This document shows positions 17,118 through 24,594 of a DNA stretch of 61,777 nt, one piece after another. The DNA is from Acidimicrobiia bacterium. Its GTDB lineage: Bacteria > Actinomycetota > Acidimicrobiia > Acidimicrobiales > AC-14. Positions within the stretch are counted from its first letter, which is position 1. Every line of letters starts with the position of its first letter. The notes under the pieces are model-generated. The model did not search any database and was not told the origin of the DNA. It was given only the letters and a program-made list of their open reading frames with translations. The stretch covers positions 1 through 61,777 of the forward strand of contig JAHFUP010000021.1 in assembly GCA_023265025.1 (NCBI GenBank). The letters run 5' to 3'. Made by a program: the position numbers and the translations under genes.

Positions 17118-17231
17118 CCGTTCTGGCTGCAGCTATGTGCCAATAGGCACGTCAGTGCAGCCAAATCGGCGGGGCGGCCCCGTTCTGGCTGCAGTTCGCC
17201 GCGCATACGCGGTCAACTGCAGCCAATTCGG
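17118..17231. repeat. Two tandem REP-like hairpin units (62-bp period)
   Basis: Two units start with CCGTTCTGGCTGCA (17118 and 17180) and end with AGCCAAATCGG or AGCCAATTCGG (17169 and 17231). Each folds as a two-stage hairpin. Unit 1: outer TGGCTGCA/TGCAGCCA, inner GTGCC/GGCAC, loop AATA. Unit 2: outer TGGCTGCAGTT/AACTGCAGCCA, inner CCGCG/CGCGG, loop CATA. The inner stems differ in sequence but both pair, so structure rather than sequence is kept. They lie between convergent genes and could act as a two-way terminator, but the conserved outer arms look like a dispersed palindromic repeat family. No T-run follows either. Confidence 0.75.
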
Positions 17232-17239
17232 ATGGCGGG

Positions 17240-17860
17240 TCAGCCGGCGAAGGCCATCAGCTCGGCCCACGGGATGCGGCCCTCGCGCAGGAGCTTGAGG
17301 GACTGGCCGGTGCAGTCGACGACGGTCGAGGCGCTGCCCGCACAGATGCCGGCGTCGAGCACCACGGGCACCGAGGCGCCGAAGACGCCGGCCACCTCGC
17401 CGGCGGTCGTGAGGGGTGGGTCGCCGTGGCGGTTGGCGCTGGTGGTGGCCAGGGGCCCCGACGCCGCGCACAGGGCCTGGGGTACCGGGTGGTCGGGCCG
17501 GCGCACGCCCACGGTCAGCTCGTCCTCCCCCAGGTCGGCGCCCATCCCCTGCCGCGCCGGGATGACGATCGTCAGCGGGCCTGGCCAGTAGCGCTCCATC
17601 AGCTCGAGGGCCAGGCCCGGGACGGCGGTCGACACCGACAGCGCCTGCTCCACGCCCGACACCAGCAGGGGCAGGCTCACGTCCCGGGGCCGGCGCTTGA
17701 CCGCGAAGATGCGGTCGGTGGCGCCGGGGCGGAACGGGTCGACGGCCAGCCCGTACACGGTGTCGGTGGGGATCCCCACCGGCAGGCCCTGCGCCAGCGC
17801 CCGCACCGCCTGGAGTAGGGCGGTCGGCGGCGGAGGGTCGCCTGCGGCGGAGAGGATCAT
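17240..17860 (-). CDS. tsaC: Threonylcarbamoyl-AMP synthase (TsaC/Sua5/YrdC family)
   Basis: 206 residues, the short YrdC-only form. LPVGIPTDTVYGLAVDP and IFAVKRRPRDVSLPLLV are the substrate and ATP-binding signature (K-R-P-x...PL). RYWPGPLTIVIPA, VGVRRPDHP and PLATTSANRHGDPPLTTAGEV are the other conserved blocks. Family role: makes threonylcarbamoyl-AMP from Thr, bicarbonate and ATP for the t6A modification of ANN-decoding tRNAs. The ATG overlaps the prmC stop (ATGA). The order prfA, prmC, tsaC is widespread in bacteria and supports the call. Last gene of this operon, ending beside the tandem hairpins. Confidence 0.93.
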   Translation of the reverse strand: MILSAAGDPPPPTALLQAVRALAQGLPVGIPTDTVYGLAVDPFRPGATDRIFAVKRRPRDVSLPLLVSGVEQALSVSTAVPGLALELMERYWPGPLTIVIPARQGMGADLGEDELTVGVRRPDHPVPQALCAASGPLATTSANRHGDPPLTTAGEVAGVFGASVPVVLDAGICAGSASTVVDCTGQSLKLLREGRIPWAELMAFAG

Positions 17861-18714
17861 GCGCGCAACCTACCCACCAGGGCGCGGGGCCGCCCGGCGA
17901 GGTCCGGGCGCACGTCGACCGGGCCGAACCCGGCGTCGACCGCCAGCCCGGTGGCGACCTCGGCCTGGTGGGGCGCCAGCTCGACGACCACTACCCCCGG
18001 TCGCCGTAACCACGCCGGCGCGCCGGCCAGGATATCCGCAACCGCCTCCAGCCCGGTCGGGCCGGCGACGAGCGCGCCGGCCGGCTCCCATTCCGCCACT
18101 TCAGCCGGCAGCACCTCCTCCTCGCCGACGTACGGCGGGTTGGCGACGATCATGTCGACCTGACCCCGCAGCTCCTCCGGCAGCGCGTCGAACCAGTCGC
18201 CCGCGGCCAGCCGGACCCGGGGCGCCACCCGCCCGCCCATGCCGGCGAGGTTGGCGCGCGCCACGGCCAAGGCGGCCTCGGACCGATCGGTCCCCCAGAC
18301 CCGGGCCCGCGGCACCTCCAACGCCAACGAGATGGCGATGGCGCCGGAGCCGGTCCCCAGGTCGACGACGAGCGGCCGGCCGGCGCCGAGGCCGTCGAGC
18401 TCGGCCAGGGCGACGTCGACCACCGTCTCCGTCTCCGGCCGGGGGATGAGGACGCGCCGGTCGACGACCAGCTCCAGCCGGCGGAAGCCCCAGAGGCCCA
18501 GGACGTATTGCAGCGGCTCCCCGCGGCGCCGGCGCTCGACCATGCCGAGCACGAAGTCGGCGGTGCGAGTGGCGACGGGGTCGGTCAGCCGCGACACCAG
18601 GCCGGCCCGGTCGAGCCCTGACGCCCGTTCGAGCACGAACCAGGCCTCTCGCGACCCGAGCTGCGCCTGCGCCAGGCGTTGCAGGTCGCGCCAGGTCGTG
18701 AGGTCGGCTGCTAC
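17857..18714 (-). CDS. prmC: Release-factor glutamine N5-methyltransferase (start codon uncertain)
   Basis: About 285 residues matching PrmC/HemK from end to end: a helical N-terminal domain (TTWRDLQRLAQAQLGSREAW), RRRRGEPLQYVLGLWGF, VLIPRPETETVVDVAL, the SAM loop VVDLGTGSGAIAISLA and the catalytic VANPPYV at about residue 190. It methylates the GGQ glutamine of release factors; prfA is two genes upstream. The start is a problem: between the family-conserved N-terminus and a long way upstream there is no ATG, GTG or TTG in frame. The codon overlapping the epimerase stop is GTA (in GTAG), used here as the boundary; CTG at 18738 is another possibility. All other junctions in this operon are ATGA. 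Confidence 0.88.
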   Translation of the reverse strand, partial: VAADLTTWRDLQRLAQAQLGSREAWFVLERASGLDRAGLVSRLTDPVATRTADFVLGMVERRRRGEPLQYVLGLWGFRRLELVVDRRVLIPRPETETVVDVALAELDGLGAGRPLVVDLGTGSGAIAISLALEVPRARVWGTDRSEAALAVARANLAGMGGRVAPRVRLAAGDWFDALPEELRGQVDMIVANPPYVGEEEVLPAEVAEWEPAGALVAGPTGLEAVADILAGAPAWLRRPGVVVVELAPHQAEVATGLAVDAGFGPVDVRPDLAGRPRALVGRLRA

Positions 18715-19646
18715 CGCTGCTCCCGGCGCTCGAACCAGTCGACGGCCCGGCGCAGGCCGTCCTCGAACCCCACCTCGGGCTCGAAGCCCAGGGCGGCGCG
18801 GGCCAGCGATCCGTCGGCCCGGCTGTCGCGGATGTCGCCCGGACGGGACGCCGTGTGCACCGGCTCGGGCACGACGTCGAGGATGCGGCCGAGGGCGTCG
18901 AGCAGGTCGAGCAGGCTGTAGCTGCGCTCCCCGGCGATGTTGTACACCTGGCCCCGGCAGGCATCGGCCGGCGCGGCGGCCACGATCCGGTTGGCGCGCA
19001 CCACGTCGTCGACGTAGGTGAACGCCCGGCTCTGCCGGCCGTCGCCGTGGACGATCGGGCGCGTCCCGGTACGGAGCGCCTCGACGAACAGCGGGATGAC
19101 GGCGGCGTAGGCGGAGTCGGGGCGTTGGCGGGGACCGAACACATTGAAGTACCGGAAGCACACCGTCTCCAACCCGTGCAGCTCGGCGAACACCCGGCAG
19201 TAGTGCTCGGCCGCCAGCTTGGTCACCGCGTAGGGGGACCGAGGGCGGGGAGGCGCGGACTCGGGGGTCGGCATCGGCGGGTCGGCCCCGTAGACGCTGC
19301 TCGACGATGCGTACACCACCCGGCGCACGCCGGCGTCGGCCGCGGCCTTGAGGACGGTCAGAGTGCCGTGGACGTTCGCGGTGTCGGTCGCAAGGGGATC
19401 CTCCACCGACCGCAGCACGGCCCGGTGGGCGGCGAGGTGGAACACGAGCTCCACCCCGTCGACGGCCTTGGCCACCGCGGCGCCGTCGGCGACCTCGCCC
19501 TCGATCAGCTCGGCCTGCGCCGGCACGTTCTCGAGAAAGCCGGTCGACAGGTCGTCGAGCACCCGCACGTCGTGGCCGGTGCCGACGAAGGCGTCGGCGA
19601 TGTTCGAGCCGATGAAGCCGGCGCCGCCGGTGACCAGCACCCTCAT
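18711..19646 (-). CDS. NAD-dependent epimerase/dehydratase (extended SDR, UDP-glucose 4-epimerase-like)
   Basis: 311 residues. MRVLVTGGAGFIGSNIADAF is the NAD-binding glycine motif, FHLAAHRAVLRSVEDP the adenine-side block, VYASSSSVYG with the catalytic Ser, and YAVTKLAAEHY the YxxxK pair. FRYFNVFGPRQRP and the later FTYVDDVV are typical of GalE/WbpP-type sugar-nucleotide epimerases. Substrate unproven; a UDP-hexose is likely. It is inserted between prfA and prmC in what is otherwise a translation-factor operon, overlapping prfA by ATGA and ending in the GTAG junction with prmC, so it appears to be co-translated with them. Confidence 0.9.
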   Translation of the reverse strand: MRVLVTGGAGFIGSNIADAFVGTGHDVRVLDDLSTGFLENVPAQAELIEGEVADGAAVAKAVDGVELVFHLAAHRAVLRSVEDPLATDTANVHGTLTVLKAAADAGVRRVVYASSSSVYGADPPMPTPESAPPRPRSPYAVTKLAAEHYCRVFAELHGLETVCFRYFNVFGPRQRPDSAYAAVIPLFVEALRTGTRPIVHGDGRQSRAFTYVDDVVRANRIVAAAPADACRGQVYNIAGERSYSLLDLLDALGRILDVVPEPVHTASRPGDIRDSRADGSLARAALGFEPEVGFEDGLRRAVDWFERREQR

Positions 19647-20707
19647 TCTTCGCCGGAGAGCTGACGGGCGCGCTCGTCGGCCAGCAGCGCATCGACCAGC
19701 TCGTCGAGGTCGCCCTGCAGGACGCGGTCGAGGTGGTAGAGGGTCAGGCCGATGCGGTGGTCGGTGACCCGGTTCTCCTTGTAGTTGTACGTGCGGATCT
19801 TCTCCGACCGGCCGCCGCCGCCGATCTGGCTCCGCCGGGCGACCGACATCTCGGCGGCCTGCCGGTCCTGCTCGGCCTTGAGCAGGCGGGAACGCAGGAC
19901 GACCATGGCGCGGGCCCGGTTCTGGATCTGGCTCTTCTCGTCCTGCATGGCGACGACGAGGCCGGTGGGCAGGTGGGTGATCCGCACCGCCGAGTCAGTG
20001 GTGTTGACCGACTGCCCCCCCGGGCCGGTCGAGCGGTAGACGTCGATCTTGAGGTCGTTCTGGTCGATGTGGACGTCGACCTCCTCGGCTTCGGGCAGCA
20101 CGGTGACCGTCGCCGAAGACGTGTGGATCCGGCCCTGGGACTCCGTCACCGGCACCCGCTGGACGCGGTGGGGACCGCCCTCGTGCTTCATCCGGTTCCA
20201 CACGTCGTCGCCCTTGAGCAGGAAGGTGACCTCGTTGAACCCACCCATGTCCGACGGGTCCGCACCCAGTACCTCGAGCTTCCAGCTGCGGCGGTCGGCG
20301 TAGCGGGCGTACATCTCGTGCAGGTCCTTGGCGAAGAGGTTGGCCTCCTCGCCGCCCTCGGCGCCCCGGATCTCGACGATGACGTTGCGGTCGTCGTTGG
20401 GGTCACGGGGCAGGAGCAGGACCTGCAGTTCCTCGTCGATGCGGGCGATGGTGGCCTCGGCCTCCTCGATCGACGCCTGGAGGAACTCCCGGTCGTCGCC
20501 GGTCGACTCGGCCAGCATGCCGCTCGCCGCCTCCAGGTCGCCCGCCGTCGCCCGGCGCTCGCGGAAGGCGAGCACGATCGGCTCCAGCTCCTTCAGCCGC
20601 TTCGAGAGCTTCACGTAGGCGCGCTGGTCGGCGAAGACGTTGGGGTCCTGGAGGCGGACCAGCACGTCCTCGTACTCGGTCTCAATGCCGGCCAGGCGTT
20701 CGAACAT
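19643..20707 (-). CDS. prfA: Peptide chain release factor 1
   Basis: 354 residues, the normal RF1 length. RGAEGGEEANLFAKDLHEMY starts domain 2, PVT at 186-188 is the stop-codon-reading tripeptide of RF1 (RF2 has SPF), STGPGGQSVNTTDSAVRITH contains the GGQ peptidyl-hydrolysis motif at 230-232, and SEKIRTYNYKENRVTDHRI is the C-terminal signature. It recognises UAA and UAG on the ribosome. The ATG (MFERLAGIETEYEDVL) fits the family start; the much longer open frame upstream runs over the next gene. First gene of the prfA/epimerase/prmC/tsaC run. Confidence 0.96.
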   Translation of the reverse strand: MFERLAGIETEYEDVLVRLQDPNVFADQRAYVKLSKRLKELEPIVLAFRERRATAGDLEAASGMLAESTGDDREFLQASIEEAEATIARIDEELQVLLLPRDPNDDRNVIVEIRGAEGGEEANLFAKDLHEMYARYADRRSWKLEVLGADPSDMGGFNEVTFLLKGDDVWNRMKHEGGPHRVQRVPVTESQGRIHTSSATVTVLPEAEEVDVHIDQNDLKIDVYRSTGPGGQSVNTTDSAVRITHLPTGLVVAMQDEKSQIQNRARAMVVLRSRLLKAEQDRQAAEMSVARRSQIGGGGRSEKIRTYNYKENRVTDHRIGLTLYHLDRVLQGDLDELVDALLADERARQLSGEE

Positions 20708-20772
20708 CCAGGCCAGGCTACCGCCGCCTTCCGGAGTGCCCGCCGCGCCGCCGCGCTTGATGCGACCGGCGG

Positions 20773-21399
20773 CTACAGCACCGTCACGCAGATGCCCAGC
20801 AGGCACACCGAGAGGAGGTGCGCCGGCGCGGGAGGCGCGGCGATGACGGGATCCGGCGCCGGCGGCGCCGCGGTCGTCGGGGCCGGGCTGACGCCGGCGG
20901 ACGGCGCCGCGGCCGTCGGGGGCGCGGTCGACGCGGCTACGGCCGGCGGGGGGGTGGTCGTCGCCGGTGCGGCGATCGTGGCCGCAGTGGCCGCAGTGGC
21001 CGCAGGGGCCGCCGGGGCCGCCGGACGGACGTCGGATACCGCCGGCGGCGTGAGCACCTGGCGGCCGCCCGAAGACTGCCCGCCCGCCGGCGCCGGCGCC
21101 GCCGCGGGGGGCAGGGTGGCCCGGGGGCCGTCCTTCGCCCGGTTCACGTGCGAGAAGACCGTCAGGCTCCACACCAGGAGCACGGCGAGCACGCCGGCCG
21201 CGTAGACCAGCGACCGCCCTCTCGCCCGCCGGACCGACTCGGTCGGCGGCGTGGCCGTGCCAGCGTCCCACTCCTCGAAGAAGGCACGCAGCTGCCGGTG
21301 GGCGTCGAGGTGGGCCCGCTCGTCGCGGGGGTCGGGCGAGCCGTGGCCGCACTCCGCGCAGAGCCACACCGCCGCCGCCGTCGCCCGGAGCACTTCCAC
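20773..21399 (-). CDS. Small membrane protein with N-terminal zinc-finger-like motif and Ala/Pro-rich tail
   Basis: 208 residues, not recognised. The first 35 residues hold C14, C17, H30 and H34 (LCAECGHGSPDPRDERAHLDAH), a C2H2-type spacing that could bind zinc. A single membrane helix (YAAGVLAVLLVWSLTVFSHV) spans about 65-84. The remaining 120 residues are almost all Ala, Pro and Thr, ending in a short hydrophobic tail LLSVCLLGICVTVL. The layout suggests a cytoplasmic zinc head, a membrane anchor and an extended exported tail. It lies between prfA and the zinc-ribbon/coiled-coil protein, on the same strand. The GTG start is the only plausible one. Function unknown. Confidence 0.6.
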   Translation of the reverse strand: MEVLRATAAAVWLCAECGHGSPDPRDERAHLDAHRQLRAFFEEWDAGTATPPTESVRRARGRSLVYAAGVLAVLLVWSLTVFSHVNRAKDGPRATLPPAAAPAPAGGQSSGGRQVLTPPAVSDVRPAAPAAPAATAATAATIAAPATTTPPPAVAASTAPPTAAAPSAGVSPAPTTAAPPAPDPVIAAPPAPAHLLSVCLLGICVTVL

Positions 21400-21451
21400 C
21401 CTAGAGTCATCGGCATCGCGGCAGGTGGGCTTGAGCCCTTTTTCACGAAGT

Positions 21452-22615
21452 TCACTGATCCGTGGGATTCGGCGGTCTGTCTCCGCCGGAGGACCGGCGG
21501 GCCAGGCGGCTCTCCGCCTCCCTCAGCTGCCGATCGAGGTCGTCCAGCATGGCCGTGGAGGGTGGCGCGGGGGCGGGCGGACGGACGTCGACCGGGGCGG
21601 CAGGGCGGTGGCGGCCCTGCGCCCCCACCAAGCGGGTCATCCGCCGCAGCGACGCCTGGACCTTCTCCTCCAGCGCGTGGACCCGACCGTTTTCGGCTTC
21701 GGCCGCGGCCGTCACGGCCGCCAGCCGAGACTCGGCCTCGATCGACCGCCGGTGCAGCGCCTCCAGCCGGGCCTCGAGGTCGTCGCCGGCCGCTCCCAGA
21801 TCGTCCAGCCGCGTCGTCACCGCGGCCAGGCCCGCGTCGAGACGGTCCGACGCCGCGACCAGGCCGGCGTCGGCACGCTCCTGGACCATCGACGTCGACG
21901 CATGCAGCTCGTCGACCCGGCGATCGAGATCGTCGAGCCGCGGGCCCGCGCCGCCTCGGGTGTCCACCCGCTGCGCCAGCTCCACGACCCGGGTGGTGAG
22001 CTCTCGGTACGCCCGGGTCACCTGCCGGCTCCACTCGGCGACCTCGGAGAACTTCGTCCCCTGGTCGGCCACAGTCCCGGACACGTTCGCCAACACCTGG
22101 GCCTGGGCGTCGACCAGCTCGATCACGGAGGCCACCCGCCCGCGGAGCTCCTCCTCGGTCGCCGCCGGCGCCGGCGCGGCGAGCTCCTCCCGCCGGCCGT
22201 CGAGCGCGTCGAGCCGATCGTCGCCGGCGTGCTCGGGCTCCACGGAGCCGGCGGTCTCGACGGGCGGATCCGCCGTCGCTGCTTCCGGGGGTGGCGGCTC
22301 GGTTGCCGGCTGGTCCCGGTCCGGCGCCGGGAGGCGCGCCACCCATGGCTCGGGAGGCGCGGGTGCCGGCGTGCTCCGGCGGACGCAGTCTTTGCAGAAG
22401 ACCGGGTTCGACGGGTGGTCGAGGTCCGCCGGCGCGAGCAGCGGCCCGCCCGCCACGGACGCGCCGCACTTCGCGCACGCGGCGAGCCGGTTGAAGTGGT
22501 TCGCGTCCGGCCGGAGGACCATCCGGACAGACCGCACCTCGTAGACCGGCTCACCACCGGCGGTCTGGCCTACCAGCCGCGGCCGTTGCCGCAGCGTCCG
22601 CAGCCCGACCCACAT
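21452..22615 (-). CDS. Zinc-ribbon/coiled-coil protein A, downstream of tadC (function unknown)
   Basis: 387 residues. The head (about 1-80) starts MWVGLRTLRQRPRLVGQTAG and holds two Cys pairs, C47/C50 and C74/C77, a zinc ribbon. It is clearly paralogous to the protein at 29257-30753: EPVYEVRSVRMVLRPDANHF against EPIYAIRSARLVLRGDAAHF. A Pro/Glu-rich spacer is followed by a long coiled coil (about 125-340) rich in Asp, Glu, Arg and Leu. No membrane segment or signal peptide, so probably cytoplasmic. The ATG is chosen because the paralogy begins there; ATG/GTG options up to 22663 add 16 residues with no match. The two paralogues bracket the Tad genes on the same strand, so a structural or positioning role in pilus assembly is plausible but unproven. 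Confidence 0.75.
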   Translation of the reverse strand: MWVGLRTLRQRPRLVGQTAGGEPVYEVRSVRMVLRPDANHFNRLAACAKCGASVAGGPLLAPADLDHPSNPVFCKDCVRRSTPAPAPPEPWVARLPAPDRDQPATEPPPPEAATADPPVETAGSVEPEHAGDDRLDALDGRREELAAPAPAATEEELRGRVASVIELVDAQAQVLANVSGTVADQGTKFSEVAEWSRQVTRAYRELTTRVVELAQRVDTRGGAGPRLDDLDRRVDELHASTSMVQERADAGLVAASDRLDAGLAAVTTRLDDLGAAGDDLEARLEALHRRSIEAESRLAAVTAAAEAENGRVHALEEKVQASLRRMTRLVGAQGRHRPAAPVDVRPPAPAPPSTAMLDDLDRQLREAESRLARRSSGGDRPPNPTDQ

Positions 22616-22736
22616 GGCGCGTCGGTCCGGCGCAGAACTTTCCCCAGGGGGATCGCCACGCATGCCGCCGCCTCAGGACCCGGACACGACGTGCGGTGCC
22701 ACCACACCAGGCTAACGAATCGTTCCGCCCGCCCCC

Positions 22737-23645
22737 TCAGCCCCCGCCGAGCTTGCCGAACGAGAGGTAGGCCGGACCGAGCACCAGCCCCAGGATCGGC
22801 GGGAAGATGAACAGCACGAGCGGGAACATGATCTTGATCGGCAGCTTGGCCGCCTTCTCCCTGGCCCAGGCCCGTCGGCGGGCCCGCACCTCGATGGCCT
22901 GGGACTTCAGCACCCGCCCGATCGGGATACCGAGGGCGTCAGCTTGGAGCAGGGCGAGGATGAGGGTGCGGACGATGTCGATGTCGACCCGGTCGCGCAA
23001 CTCCTGCAGGGCCTGCTTCCGGGGCAGCCCCAGTTCCATCTCCTGCAGGGCGGTCGCCAGCTCGTCGGTCAGGGGGGACTCGAAGTTCTCGCAGACGATG
23101 CTCAGGGCGGACTCGAAGCCGCTCCCCGCCTCGACGGCGATGGCGAGCATGTCCACGATGTCGGGGAGATCCTTGAAGATGGCGTCGGCCCGGGCCCCGG
23201 CCTTCCGCTTCAACTGGGCGTTCGGCACCATCAAGCCCATGGCCGGAAAGATCAGCACGGCCGGCCCGCTCGAGACGGGCGATCCCGGCGGGAGGAAGGG
23301 GACGAGGAGGATGCCGAGCGCCGCCAAACCGAGCTGGATGGCGAGGTGCTCACCGGGCTTGCGCGACTGACTCATCCCGGCCTGGTCGAGCTGGTGCTTG
23401 ACCTTGGCGATGTAGTTGGCCGGCAGCCAGCCCTCGATCCGGCCGGCCACGGCACGGAACATCCCACCCGCAATGCGGGGGATGAACGGCGTGTCGAGAA
23501 CCCGGTCCCGATCGTCGAGGTAGTCGAGCCCCTCGAACAGCTCGCCGATGTCGGGGACGCCGCTGCGGGCCCTGGTCAGGGTCACCACGACGACCATGGC
23601 CCCGATGACGCCCAATACTGCGCAGAGGAGGGTCGCGGTGTCCAT
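22737..23645 (-). CDS. tadC: Tad pilus inner-membrane protein TadC
   Basis: 302 residues, a GspF/T2SSF-type protein. Membrane segments lie near 4-22, 100-150 (two) and 275-298. The cytoplasmic T2SSF domain carries FKDLPDIVDMLAIAVEAGSG, ALQEMELGLPRKQALQELRDR and ADALGIPIGRVLKSQA, followed by RRRAWAREKAAKLPIKIMFPL, all hallmarks of TadC. With TadB it forms the platform on which the TadA ATPase acts. Its ATG overlaps the tadB stop by one base (TGATG), so the two are coupled. The upstream extension of the open frame lies entirely inside tadB. Confidence 0.92.
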   Translation of the reverse strand: MDTATLLCAVLGVIGAMVVVVTLTRARSGVPDIGELFEGLDYLDDRDRVLDTPFIPRIAGGMFRAVAGRIEGWLPANYIAKVKHQLDQAGMSQSRKPGEHLAIQLGLAALGILLVPFLPPGSPVSSGPAVLIFPAMGLMVPNAQLKRKAGARADAIFKDLPDIVDMLAIAVEAGSGFESALSIVCENFESPLTDELATALQEMELGLPRKQALQELRDRVDIDIVRTLILALLQADALGIPIGRVLKSQAIEVRARRRAWAREKAAKLPIKIMFPLVLFIFPPILGLVLGPAYLSFGKLGGG

Positions 23646-24589
23646 CAGATGTCGATCTTCACCATGCGCAGGATGGCGAACACGCCGGCGATGACCGAGC
23701 AGGCGCAGCCGATGAGGATGAACAGGCCGGTCCCGCTGTACAGGGGCTTGATGTACGTCGGGTTCAGCAGCCGCATCATGAGGAAGAGGGCGGGGACGAG
23801 CCCGGCCAGGACGTAGGCCGACATCCGCCCTTCGGCGGTCAGGATGTTGACCTCGCGCTTCACTTCGTCCCGGGCCCGGATGACGTCGGACAGGGTGTGG
23901 AAGAGGTCGGCCAGCCGCCCGCCGACGGTCTGCTGGATGCGGATGGCCTGCACGACCATGTCGAGGTCGCGGATCTGGAGGCGGGCCGCCATCCGCTCCA
24001 ACGCCTCGGTGACGTTGTACCCGAGCCGGGTCTCGGCGACCAGCCGCCCGAACTCCTCGGCGAGCGGCGGGGCCGACTCCTCGCACATCATCTGCACGGC
24101 GCGGAGGAACGTGTGCCCGGCCGACAGCGACGACGCGACCAGGCTCAGGGCGTCGGGCAGCTGCGCCTCGAACGCCTTCTTCCGCTTGCTCACCCGCCGG
24201 CGGACCATCCTCGCGGTGATGAGCACCGACGCCAGGGCCCCGGCCGCGGCCATGGGCGGTGAGCCCAGGAGCATCAGGAGCAGGGCGGCGATCCCGAGCG
24301 CACCGCCGATCACGACGATGACGAACTCGCCGGGTCGGAGGGGGACCTGCGCCCGCTCGAGGAGGTCCCTCAGCGAGCGCTTGCTGTCCATGACCTCGAT
24401 CGCCTGGCCGGCGAGGTCGACGGCCTTGTCGGCCATCACACTGCGCGCCTCGTCCTGTGAGGGGTCGAGGGCCCCGCGCTGGAGACCCAGCACGTCGTCG
24501 AGCTCGGTCTCGATGTCGTTCTTGTGCAGGACGCCGGCCGCGACGACGAGGACGAGCCCGCTCAACACGATGAGGAGGACGACGGCCAT
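23645..24589 (-). CDS. tadB: Tad pilus inner-membrane protein TadB
   Basis: 314 residues. An N-terminal membrane helix, a charged cytoplasmic stretch, two helices around 95-135, then the T2SSF domain (FEAQLPDALSLVASSLSAGH, EFGRLVAETRLGYNVTEALE, QTVGGRLADLFHTLSDVIRA) and two C-terminal helices. This is the TadB pattern and it is directly followed by tadC, the usual order. TadB and TadC together are the polytopic platform of the type IVc pilus. Normally tadA lies just before tadB; here only five bases separate it from tadZ. Confidence 0.92.
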   Translation of the reverse strand: MAVVLLIVLSGLVLVVAAGVLHKNDIETELDDVLGLQRGALDPSQDEARSVMADKAVDLAGQAIEVMDSKRSLRDLLERAQVPLRPGEFVIVVIGGALGIAALLLMLLGSPPMAAAGALASVLITARMVRRRVSKRKKAFEAQLPDALSLVASSLSAGHTFLRAVQMMCEESAPPLAEEFGRLVAETRLGYNVTEALERMAARLQIRDLDMVVQAIRIQQTVGGRLADLFHTLSDVIRARDEVKREVNILTAEGRMSAYVLAGLVPALFLMMRLLNPTYIKPLYSGTGLFILIGCACSVIAGVFAILRMVKIDI

Positions 24590-24594
24590 CGGGA

